DNA from: Agrobacterium tumefaciens | GTDB lineage: Bacteria > Pseudomonadota > Alphaproteobacteria > Rhizobiales > Rhizobiaceae | Length of the DNA: 64,000 nt | Direction: 5' to 3' | Assembly (NCBI RefSeq): GCF_013337285.1 | Contig: NZ_SUPW01000010.1 | Location: forward strand, 109,862 to 173,861 | Part shown: positions 52,007 through 59,630 of the stretch, one piece after another | Numbering within the stretch: position 1 is the first letter of the stretch | Layout: every line of letters starts with the position of its first letter | Notes under the pieces: model-generated | The model's database searches: none | What the model was told of the DNA's origin: nothing | Seen by the model: the letters and a program-made list of their open reading frames with translations, nothing else | Made by a program: the position numbers and the translations under genes

Positions 52007-54238
52007 ATGACACGTGGCAATCGCAGGCTGGACATCGTCCTGGCGCTCGGGGCGTTCGCCCTCATTCTTCTTCCCTGGTATCGCATTGAAGGCGGTTTTT
52101 TCAGCTTCCGTTGGTTGTCAGGATTTTTTTCCACCGCCAGCAATGCGCCGGGTGTGTTGCAAATCCTGTCCTATGGAAAACCATGGCTGGTTGGCGTCGT
52201 TATCTTTTTCCTCGCCGCATGCCTTGTCCGGCCAATGCGTGATCCGATGCGGCGCGGTGGGCTGGTTGCCATGATCGGTGCTGCCGGTCTGGTTTTTCTG
52301 GCTTTGCAGGGGCTGGCGATCGGCTTTACTGGCTGGACCTGGACAATCAGCGAAAACCTGTTCGGCATGCTTGCCGATGGTCAGGCATCTATGGGTGCCG
52401 GAGCCGTCGTCATGTCATTCGTCTTCGTGCTTCTCTTTGCCTTCGGGCTTGCTGAGCGTGGCGTCATGAAGGGCGATGCCTTCGTCGTCGGCGCCATTTC
52501 CGTTCTGGTCTTTCTCGTTGCGGTTTTTGTCTTTTATCCAATCGGCAGCATGCTGATCGCATCCGTTCAAGATTTCGACGGCTCCTTCAACGCCGATGGT
52601 TTCATCCGCAATATCAAGGACCCCGGCATCTGGAGCCTTGGCTGTGTTATGGGCGAAGAGCGCTGCGGTGTTGCCTGGCGCACGCTGTCCCTTGCCCTGC
52701 TGACCGCTTTCGGCTCGACCGTGCTTGGCCTCGGCTTCGCATTGATCGCCACCCGCACCCGTTTTCCGTTCAAGAAAGGCCTGCGACTTCTCACCGTTCT
52801 GCCGATCATCACGCCGCCATTCGTTATTGGCCTTGCACTGACGCTGCTTTTCGGCCGCGCCGGTGTCGTCACCGAATGGCTGTCCTATCTCTTCGGCATC
52901 GAACCCGGCCGCTGGCTTTATGGTCTTACCGGCATCTGGATCGCGCAGGTTCTTTCCTTCACGCCCATTTCGTTTCTGGTGCTGATCGGCGTTGTCGAAG
53001 GCGTCAGCCCGTCGATGGAGGAGGCGTCGCAGACGCTGCGCGCCGACCGCTGGCGCACTTTCTGGCGGGTGTCGCTGCCGCTGATGAAGCCCGGTCTTGC
53101 CAATGCTTTCCTCATCGGCTTCATCGAAAGCATGGCGGATTTTGGCAACCCGCTGGTGCTGGGCGGCACCCACGGCGTGTTGTCGACGGAAATCTTCTTT
53201 GCCGTCGTCGGCTCGCAGAACGATCCGTCGCGCGCCGCGGTTCTCGCCATCATTCTCCTGTGCTTCACGCTTTCGGCTTTCCTTGCCCAGCGCTTCTGGC
53301 TATCCGGCAAGAATTTCGCGACGGTCACCGGCAAGGGCGACAGCGGTGCGCACATTGCCCTGCCGCGCGGTATCTCAATCGGCGTGCACGCCATCGTCGT
53401 CCCGTGGATGCTTTTCACCATTGTCGTTTATGGCATGATCCTCGTCGGCGGTTTCGTGAAGACTTGGGGTCTCGACAATTCGCTGACGCTTGACCACTAC
53501 ATCCGCGCCTTTTCCGTCAGCTTCTCCAATGGCTCGATTGCCTGGACCGGCGTTGCCTGGAACTCGTTCTGGACGACCATGGAGATTGCGCTGGTTTCGG
53601 CGCCGCTCACCGCTGCCGTCGGCCTGCTGACCGCCTATATCATCGTGCGTCAGAAATTCGCCGGACGGAACCTCTTCGAATTCGCGCTGATGATGAGCTT
53701 TGCCATTCCCGGCACGGTCATCGGCGTCAGCTACATCATGGCCTTCAACCTGCCGCCGGTGGAAATGACGGGATCGGCGCTGATCCTGATCGCCTGCTTC
53801 GTGTTCCGCAACATGCCGGTCGGCGTGCGCGGCGGCATCGCGGCGATGAGCCAGCTCGACAAGAGCCTCGACGAAGCTTCGCTGACGCTGCGGGCCAATA
53901 GTTTCCGCACCATCCGCAAGGTCATCCTGCCGCTCTTGAGGCCCGCGATCACGGCGGCGCTGGTCTATTCCTTCGTGCGCGCCATCACCTCCATCAGTGC
54001 TGTCATCTTCCTCGTCAGCGCCCAGTACAACATGGCGACGTCCTACATCGTCGGCCTCGTCGAAAACGGCGAATATGGTGTGGCGATCGCCTATTCCTCC
54101 ATGCTGATCGTGGTGATGATCACCGTCATTACCGGTTTCCAGCTCATTGTGGGCGAACGCCGCCTGCGGCGCGAAAACCGCGTCGCCGGCCTGCCGTCCG
54201 CTTCCTCCGTTCCTCTCGCTCAGGAGAAAACCGCATGA
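52007..54238 (+). CDS. ABC transporter permease, fused two-domain FbpB/AfuB type
   Basis: This 743-residue inner-membrane protein has two permease domains in one chain. Each half has an EAA loop: SMEEASQTLRADRWRTFWRV near 336-355 and SLDEASLTLRANSFRTIRKV near 622-641. Before the first permease domain is an N-terminal part of about 170 residues with four or five extra membrane segments, as in some AfuB-like proteins. GAGGTCGGCC precedes the ATG. Its stop overlaps the ATPase gene by 4 bases. Confidence 0.91.
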   Translation: MTRGNRRLDIVLALGAFALILLPWYRIEGGFFSFRWLSGFFSTASNAPGVLQILSYGKPWLVGVVIFFLAACLVRPMRDPMRRGGLVAMIGAAGLVFLALQGLAIGFTGWTWTISENLFGMLADGQASMGAGAVVMSFVFVLLFAFGLAERGVMKGDAFVVGAISVLVFLVAVFVFYPIGSMLIASVQDFDGSFNADGFIRNIKDPGIWSLGCVMGEERCGVAWRTLSLALLTAFGSTVLGLGFALIATRTRFPFKKGLRLLTVLPIITPPFVIGLALTLLFGRAGVVTEWLSYLFGIEPGRWLYGLTGIWIAQVLSFTPISFLVLIGVVEGVSPSMEEASQTLRADRWRTFWRVSLPLMKPGLANAFLIGFIESMADFGNPLVLGGTHGVLSTEIFFAVVGSQNDPSRAAVLAIILLCFTLSAFLAQRFWLSGKNFATVTGKGDSGAHIALPRGISIGVHAIVVPWMLFTIVVYGMILVGGFVKTWGLDNSLTLDHYIRAFSVSFSNGSIAWTGVAWNSFWTTMEIALVSAPLTAAVGLLTAYIIVRQKFAGRNLFEFALMMSFAIPGTVIGVSYIMAFNLPPVEMTGSALILIACFVFRNMPVGVRGGIAAMSQLDKSLDEASLTLRANSFRTIRKVILPLLRPAITAALVYSFVRAITSISAVIFLVSAQYNMATSYIVGLVENGEYGVAIAYSSMLIVVMITVITGFQLIVGERRLRRENRVAGLPSASSVPLAQEKTA

Positions 54239-55296
54239 TTTCCGTAAAGCCCGGCTCCGTTACCTTTCAGAATGTCCGCAAGACTTTCGGCGCCTTCACC
54301 GCCATCCCCGACCTGTCGCTGACCATCGAACCCGGCACGCTGGTAACCCTGCTTGGTCCCTCCGGCTGCGGCAAGACGACGACATTGCGCATGCTGGCCG
54401 GCCTCGAGCACCCGACCTCCGGCCGCATCCTCATCGGCGACAAGGACGTGACCATGCTGCCGGCCAATGAGCGTGATGTCTCGATGGTCTTCCAGTCCTA
54501 TGCGCTGTTCCCGCATATGACGGCGCTCGACAATGTCGCCTATGGCCTGCAATCCTCGGGATTGCGCAAGGCGGAAGCGCGGGAAAAGGCGGAAGAGGGG
54601 TTGAAGCTCGTCGGCCTCGCCGGCATGGGCCACCGCCTGCCGGCCGAACTTTCCGGCGGCCAGCAGCAGCGCGTGGCGGTCGCCCGCGCCTTGGTGCTGG
54701 AGCCGCAGGTGCTGCTGCTCGATGAGCCTCTTTCCAATCTCGACGCCCGCCTTCGCCGCCGTGTCCGCACCGAAATCCGCGAATTGCAGCAGCGGCTCGG
54801 CTTTACCGCCGTTTATGTGACGCATGATCAGGATGAGGCGCTGGCCGTTTCCGACCGGATCATCGTGATGAAGGATGGCGAGATCGCCCAGTCGGGTGCG
54901 CCCCGCGATCTTTACGAGGCACCGGCCTCCGCCTTCATCGCCGATTTCATGGGCGAGGCGAATGTCGTCGGCTGCGAGGTCATCAGCATTGAGGGTCCGG
55001 AGGCGCTGATCCGCGTCGGCGGCATCAATCATCGGGTTTCGGCGCGCAATGCCAAACCCGGCCCGGCCAAGCTTGCTGTTCGCCCCGGTTCGATTGCCAT
55101 CGGCCAGGCAGGCGGGCAAGGGGTTGCCGGCCGGGTGCTACACAGTGCCTATCTCGGCGGGCATGTCGAATATGAAGTCGAGACCGATATCGGCACGCTC
55201 TTCATCGTCGACCATGCGGTCGAGACCAGCCTGCCGCCGCAAAGCGATGTGACGCTCGGCTTCAAGAACCGCGGCATCGCGCTGATCCAGTCCTGA
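54235..55296 (+). CDS. ABC transporter ATP-binding protein, FbpC/AfuC/PotA type
   Basis: This 353-residue ATPase has Walker A GPSGCGKTT, Q-loop MVFQSYALFPHMT, signature LSGGQQQRVA, Walker B VLLLDEPLSNLDA and switch VTHDQDEAL. A C-terminal regulatory TOBE-like domain follows (about 240-353, with KLAVRPGSIAIG). It overlaps the permease gene as ATGA. It completes the four-gene importer at 49752-55296. Confidence 0.93.
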   Translation: MISVKPGSVTFQNVRKTFGAFTAIPDLSLTIEPGTLVTLLGPSGCGKTTTLRMLAGLEHPTSGRILIGDKDVTMLPANERDVSMVFQSYALFPHMTALDNVAYGLQSSGLRKAEAREKAEEGLKLVGLAGMGHRLPAELSGGQQQRVAVARALVLEPQVLLLDEPLSNLDARLRRRVRTEIRELQQRLGFTAVYVTHDQDEALAVSDRIIVMKDGEIAQSGAPRDLYEAPASAFIADFMGEANVVGCEVISIEGPEALIRVGGINHRVSARNAKPGPAKLAVRPGSIAIGQAGGQGVAGRVLHSAYLGGHVEYEVETDIGTLFIVDHAVETSLPPQSDVTLGFKNRGIALIQS

Positions 55297-55302
55297 CAGG
55301 CC

Positions 55303-55503
55303 TTAGTTCTGCGGGTCCGGCATGATCCACCAGAACAGCTGCACGAGGTCGCTCCAGGTGCGGGCGAGATCATCCATCATGGCGTTCACCTCCATATAGA
55401 GGTGAATGGCCAGAAGCGTGAAAAGCCCCAATAACAACCAAGGCCAGATCGGGCGTCTGCCCGCTGGTTTCGTTTCGTGCTTTTCGTCCTGATTGATGTC
55501 CAA
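55303..55503 (-). CDS. Small single-span membrane protein, unknown
   Basis: This is a frame of 66 residues with one clear membrane helix (PIWPWLLLGLFTLLAIHLYM) after a charged N-terminal part (DINQDEKHETKPAGRR) and a tryptophan-rich end (LVQLFWWIMPDP). It is convergent with the ATPase gene, 6 bases away. There is no ATG ahead of the helix; TTG 55503 with GGGGAG upstream is my choice, and the open frame extends to 55539. The membrane helix and ribosome site favour a real gene, but no family is recognised. Confidence 0.5.
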   Translation of the reverse strand: MDINQDEKHETKPAGRRPIWPWLLLGLFTLLAIHLYMEVNAMMDDLARTWSDLVQLFWWIMPDPQN

Positions 55504-55690
55504 TAGCCATCTCCCCGTAACCTTGAGACCTACGACCAAAACCTCACGGCCGCAACCAGTTGTCTAAAAGAGCGCGGCCTCATCCTCGCCATGAAGTGCG
55601 GCACCCTGCCACAAAAACACCCAGATTCATTCAGCCGCAGTTCACCCGCCGGGGCGCTAAATCCCCCCATCCCATAAGGAGGGAGATGAC

Positions 55691-56029
55691 ATGCGTAAGA
55701 TGATTTTTGGCGCGGGAATGCTTCTCAGCGCCCTGTTCGGCACCGGCGCGAACGCCATGCCCGTGGGTCAGCCGTCTGCACCCGCGACATCCAATGTTCA
55801 GACCGTCGACTATGCCTGCGGACGCGGCTTTCATCTGTCGCCGCGCGGCAATTGCCGTCCGAACGGACCGCCGCGTTATGAGCGCGGCTGGGACAGGCGC
55901 GACCGCTGGGAAGGTCGCCGCGAATGGCGCGAACGTCAGGCCCGCAGAGAATGGCGGGAACGGCGAGACCGCCGCGATTGGCGAGAGCACCGTGAATGGC
56001 GCGACCGTCGCGATTATTATCGCTGGTAA
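55691..56029 (+). CDS. Small exported GCG_CRPN-type protein with Arg/Trp-rich repeats
   Basis: This 112-residue protein has a signal peptide MRKMIFGAGMLLSALFGTGA (cut after ANA). The mature part has a two-cysteine prefix ACGRGFHLSPRGNCRPNGPP, the pattern of the GCG_CRPN prefix-to-repeats proteins of Rhizobiales. A tail of about 50 residues follows, made of imperfect REWRER/RDRRDWRE units. It is strongly basic and tryptophan-rich and so could bind envelope polymers or nucleic acids; the function is unknown. GGAGGGAGATGAC precedes the ATG. It is monocistronic, with a strong terminator 7 bases after the stop. Confidence 0.88.
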   Translation: MRKMIFGAGMLLSALFGTGANAMPVGQPSAPATSNVQTVDYACGRGFHLSPRGNCRPNGPPRYERGWDRRDRWEGRREWRERQARREWRERRDRRDWREHREWRDRRDYYRW

Positions 56030-56035
56030 CAAGAT

Positions 56036-56066
56036 AAGGCCCTCCCTAAACCGGGAGGGCCTTTTT
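56036..56066 (+). terminator. Rho-independent terminator of the GCG_CRPN gene
   Basis: AAGGCCCTCCC (56036-56046) and GGGAGGGCCTT (56053-56063) form a perfect 11-bp stem with a 6-base loop running into TTTTT. This is the strongest intrinsic terminator seen in the window. Confidence 0.93.
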
Positions 56067-56203
56067 GGTTGTGATCCGCCCCGGCAAACTGCGCCGGCGA
56101 TCCCTCCGGACCGCTTTTGCGGCAGCGGCGGCCATGGGTTGCTCTCGAGGGCTTTTGAGCTACTATGCCGGCATGGCGGGGAGGCCATGTTAAAGGAGGG
56201 TTC

Positions 56204-57193
56204 ATGAATTACCGGTTTTCGAAACGGCGTATGGTGTTGAAGCTTGCCGCCACGGCAGCTTCTTTTTGCATGCTGGGAATGACGGCGAGCGCCGAGGGTT
56301 TTCCCGATCGGACCATGACGCTGGTCGTGCCTTTCGCGGCGGGCGGCTCCACCGATGTGGTGGCGCGCGTCATCGCGCAGAAGATGGGCGATGAGCTTGG
56401 CCATCAGATCGTCGTTGAAAATGTCGCCGGCGCGGGTGGCAATCTCGGTGCCGACCGTGTCGCCCGGGCCGAGCCAGATGGCTATACGATCCTGATGGGC
56501 ACGGTCGCGACCCATGCGCTCAACCCGCTTATCCTTAAAACAAAGCCTTACGATCCGGAAAAGGATTTCGCCCCGGTCTCGCTGCTGGTGGTGGTGCCGA
56601 ATGTGCTGGTCGTCAATCCGAAGCTCAACGTCAACAGCGTTGCGGAACTGATTGCGCTTCTGAAAGCCGAGCCGGACAAATATGCCTATGCCTCTTCCGG
56701 CAATGGCACGCCGCTGCATCTTTCAGGCGAATTGTTCAAGAGCATGGCTGGTGTCAGCATGCAGCATGTTCCCTATAAGGGAGCAGGCCCCGCGCTCAAC
56801 GATCTGCTCGGCAACCAGATTTCGATCATGTTCGACAATCTGCCGTCGTCATCAGGCCACATCAAATCCGGCACGCTGCGCGCGCTCGGCGTCACCACCA
56901 CCGAACGCGCCTCATCCTTCCCGGATCTGCCGACCATTGCCGAGACCGTCCCGGGTTATGAAACCTACACCTGGAACGCGCTCTTTGCGCCCGCCGGCAC
57001 GCCGGCCGAAGCGATCGACAAGCTGAATGCCGCCGCCAAGAAAGCGCTTGCCGATCCGGCCGTCGCCGCGCGCATGGCGGAGTTCAGCGCCAAGATCGTC
57101 GGGTCGTCACCGGAAGAGCTGAAAACCCACGTCGCGGCCGAAATCGCCAAGTGGGAACCCGTCGTCAAGAATGCAAATGTGCAGATGGACTGA
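56204..57193 (+). CDS. Tripartite tricarboxylate transporter substrate-binding protein (Bug/TctC), orphan
   Basis: This 329-residue Bug-family periplasmic protein has a signal peptide MNYRFSKRRMVLKLAATAAS and mature start near EGFPDRTMTLVVPFAAGGST. Typical motifs are VVENVAGAGGNLGADRVARA, DGYTILMGTVATHALNP, YASSGNGTPLHLSGELF and VPYKGAGPALNDLLG. Such proteins bind carboxylates for TctAB uptake or act as soluble receptors. No tctA or tctB genes are in the window, so it must work with distant membrane partners or as a sensor. ATG 56204 follows AGGAGGG. A strong hairpin (57227-57254) ends the transcript. Confidence 0.92.
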   Translation: MNYRFSKRRMVLKLAATAASFCMLGMTASAEGFPDRTMTLVVPFAAGGSTDVVARVIAQKMGDELGHQIVVENVAGAGGNLGADRVARAEPDGYTILMGTVATHALNPLILKTKPYDPEKDFAPVSLLVVVPNVLVVNPKLNVNSVAELIALLKAEPDKYAYASSGNGTPLHLSGELFKSMAGVSMQHVPYKGAGPALNDLLGNQISIMFDNLPSSSGHIKSGTLRALGVTTTERASSFPDLPTIAETVPGYETYTWNALFAPAGTPAEAIDKLNAAAKKALADPAVAARMAEFSAKIVGSSPEELKTHVAAEIAKWEPVVKNANVQMD

Positions 57194-57659
57194 TCGGGAG
57201 CGGTAACCCGGTTCTTCGATACCTCGCTGCGCACCTCTGCCTTGAGGTGCGCAGTACCACCTGTTGCTGAAGACCCGTAGCCGAAGCTGTCATCATGGCC
57301 CGGCCAAAAACGGGCCTGTCGCATCGACCAATGTGTCGTTTCCGCATCACTTGCCATAAGGTTGCAAAAATCGGCTTGGCAAGCTCAAATCACTCAGCTA
57401 CAAAACGTATCACCGCGTCAGATCAAACAAAGGGAGGCGTTGCATGACACCAGCATTCACCGAAATCCTCCCGCAGGGAATGACCCGACACTAGGTCATA
57501 TCCATTCGTGGCCCGCCCTGCGCGCGCCCGACATGCGGTTTTATTTTCCTTCATGGCCCGATTGATCTGACGGGATCATTTCGTCTCCCGTCCGGGCTGT
57601 GCCATCCAACTTCCGTTTTGAGGACCGGTTGCCGATTTTCTGGCGCCGTGCTGGTTAAA
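57194..57659. other. Intergenic region: hairpin plus a 16-codon open frame
   Basis: This gap of 466 bases contains the hairpin at 57227-57254. It also has a short frame at 57444-57494 (MTPAFTEILPQGMTRH) with AAAGGGAGGC seven bases upstream. The ribosome site is better than that of the next gene, so the frame could be a leader peptide or the start of a decayed gene. Nothing else is recognisable, and the promoter of the exporter gene should lie here. Confidence 0.35.
57227..57254 (+). terminator. Hairpin after the Bug-family gene
   Basis: CTGCGCACCTC (57227-57237) pairs perfectly with GAGGTGCGCAG (57244-57254) over a 6-base loop, 34 bases after the stop. No T run follows, so termination may depend on Rho or be partial. 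Confidence 0.65.
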
Positions 57660-59450
57660 ATGTCTCGCAAGAAGCTCGATTTCCGCGCCGATGCCTATCG
57701 TCATGTGCTCGGCTTTGTTTTTCACCACTGGAGCCACAGGCCGGCACTGGTGGGTTTCATCATTGTGCTGGTTGTCGCCAGCACGCTGGCCGAAGTCATG
57801 GTGCCGGTTTTTTCCGGCCAGATCGTTGATGCCATTGCCGGCGGCAACGGGGCGGACAAGGCGCTGCACGCCTTCGTCGTCGTGGTGTCGCTTGGTCTCA
57901 CCAGCGTGGTGCTGCGCTGGTTCATCTTTAACGGCATCATCAGGCTCACGCTGAAAACCATGGCTGATGTCACCAATAACGGCTTCCACAAGGTGCAGCG
58001 TTTCTCCACGGACTGGCATGCCAACAGCTTCGCCGGCTCTACGGTGCGCAAGATCACGCGCGGCATGTGGGCGCTGGATTCGCTGAACGACCTGCTGCTC
58101 ATCGCCCTTCTGCCGTCCCTCGTGATGCTGGTCGGCGCCACCATCGTGCTCGGCAGCTACTGGCCGGTCATGGGCCTCATCGTCGGCCTGGGCTCGCTGA
58201 TCTATGTCGGTGTCACCGTGGCTCTTTCCATGGGTTATGTGTCGCCTGCGGCACGGCTTGCCAATGCCTGGGATACAAGGCTTGGCGGGGCGCTGGCGGA
58301 TGCCATCAGCTGCAACTCGGTCGTCAAGGCCTTTGGTGCCGAGACGCGTGAGGAAGCGCGGCTGGGCCATGTGCTGGTGAAATGGGATAACCGCACGCGC
58401 AGAACATGGCGGCGCGGCACGCTGAATGGCACCATTCAGAGCTTCATGATGGTGTCCATGCAGGCCGGCATTCTCGGCACCGGCCTCATCATGTGGCGAC
58501 AGGGGCTGGCGACGCCGGGTGATATCACCTTCGTGCTTGCCATGTTCTTCGTGCTGCAGGGTTACCTGCGTGATGTGGGGCAGGATATCCGTAACCTGCA
58601 ACGCGCCGTCAACGATATGGAAGAGTTGGTGCTGCTGGACAAGATGCCGCTTGGCGTCGAAGACAGGCCGGATGCGGCGCGGCTTGATATCGGCAGGGGC
58701 GAGATCGTCTTCGATCACGTCACGTTCCAATATGGCGCGCATCCCACCCCGCTTTATGATGACTTCTCGGTCACCATCAAGCCGGGCGAGCGTGTGGGGC
58801 TGGTTGGCCATTCCGGCTCGGGCAAGACTACTTTCGTCAAGCTCATCCAGCGTCTCTACGACATCAAGTCCGGCGCAATCCGCATCGACGGGCAGAATAT
58901 CGCCGGTGTCACGCAATCGAGCCTGCGCGGCCAGATCGCCATCGTGCAGCAGGAACCCATCCTGTTCCACCGCACGCTGGCGGAAAACATCGCTTATGGC
59001 CGGCCGGGTGCCACGCGGCGTGACATCGAGCAGGCGGCAAAACAGGCCAGCGCCCATGAGTTCATCATGTCCCTTCCAAAAGGATATGAGACCATGGTCG
59101 GCGAACGTGGCGTCAAGCTTTCGGGCGGGGAACGCCAGCGCGTCGCCATTGCCCGTGCCTTTCTCGCGGATGCGCCGGTGCTGATCCTTGACGAGGCCAC
59201 CTCAAGCCTTGACAGCGAAAGCGAAGTGCAGATCCAGCAGGCCATGGAACGGCTGATGGATGGCCGCACGACGCTCGTCATCGCGCACCGGCTCTCCACG
59301 GTCAGGGCACTGGACCGGCTGCTGGTGTTCGACAAGGGCAAGATTGTCGAAGAAGGTGACCATCAGGCGCTTATCCGCCTCAATGACGGCATCTATCGCC
59401 GGCTGTTCGAACGGCAGGCGCTGGAACTGACCAAGGGCCTGGTGGCCTGA
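57660..59450 (+). CDS. ABC exporter, MsbA-like half-transporter
   Basis: This 596-residue type IV ABC exporter subunit works as a dimer. The N-terminal membrane domain (about 1-320) has six helices (e.g. ALVGFIIVLVVASTLAEVMV, LLLIALLPSLVMLVGATIVL). The ATPase domain has GHSGSGKTT, VQQEPILFHRTL, LSGGERQRVA, VLILDEATSSLDS and the switch IAHRLSTV, all intact. Length and layout match lipid/glycan or drug exporters; the substrate is unknown. The start is uncertain: ATG 57660 lacks a good ribosome site, and a TTG at 57618 with GGA-rich context lies in frame. Confidence 0.88.
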   Translation: MSRKKLDFRADAYRHVLGFVFHHWSHRPALVGFIIVLVVASTLAEVMVPVFSGQIVDAIAGGNGADKALHAFVVVVSLGLTSVVLRWFIFNGIIRLTLKTMADVTNNGFHKVQRFSTDWHANSFAGSTVRKITRGMWALDSLNDLLLIALLPSLVMLVGATIVLGSYWPVMGLIVGLGSLIYVGVTVALSMGYVSPAARLANAWDTRLGGALADAISCNSVVKAFGAETREEARLGHVLVKWDNRTRRTWRRGTLNGTIQSFMMVSMQAGILGTGLIMWRQGLATPGDITFVLAMFFVLQGYLRDVGQDIRNLQRAVNDMEELVLLDKMPLGVEDRPDAARLDIGRGEIVFDHVTFQYGAHPTPLYDDFSVTIKPGERVGLVGHSGSGKTTFVKLIQRLYDIKSGAIRIDGQNIAGVTQSSLRGQIAIVQQEPILFHRTLAENIAYGRPGATRRDIEQAAKQASAHEFIMSLPKGYETMVGERGVKLSGGERQRVAIARAFLADAPVLILDEATSSLDSESEVQIQQAMERLMDGRTTLVIAHRLSTVRALDRLLVFDKGKIVEEGDHQALIRLNDGIYRRLFERQALELTKGLVA

Positions 59451-59456
59451 AACAAC

Positions 59457-59486
59457 GAAACGCCGGAGTTCATCCTCCGGCGTTTC
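59457..59486 (+). terminator. Terminator-like hairpin after the ABC exporter
   Basis: GAAACGCCGGAG (59457-59468) and CTCCGGCGTTTC (59475-59486) form a perfect 12-bp stem with a 6-base loop. The T tract lies inside the stem end (GTTTC), so it is a plausible terminator of the exporter gene, before the ABC-F gene. Confidence 0.72.
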
Positions 59487-59630
59487 ATCCGCAACTTCTA
59501 ACCAGTGCCACGAACGCGCCGCTTTTTTCCATTAGTGGCGTTCTCTCCGCAATACCAACAGGATGGTGAACCATGGATTTCAACCCGATCACAAAGCCGC
59601 AACGCCTTGTCATCAGGGGAAACCATATCC

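Noticed and set aside
55631..56719. Minus-strand open frame across the GCG_CRPN gene and the Bug gene
   Set aside because: It spans a strong plus-strand terminator and two well-supported genes and has low-complexity sequence.
57566..57583. TTGAT ... ATCA as another FixK/FNR box near the ABC exporter
   Set aside because: The spacing between half-sites is about eight bases instead of four, so it does not fit the motif.
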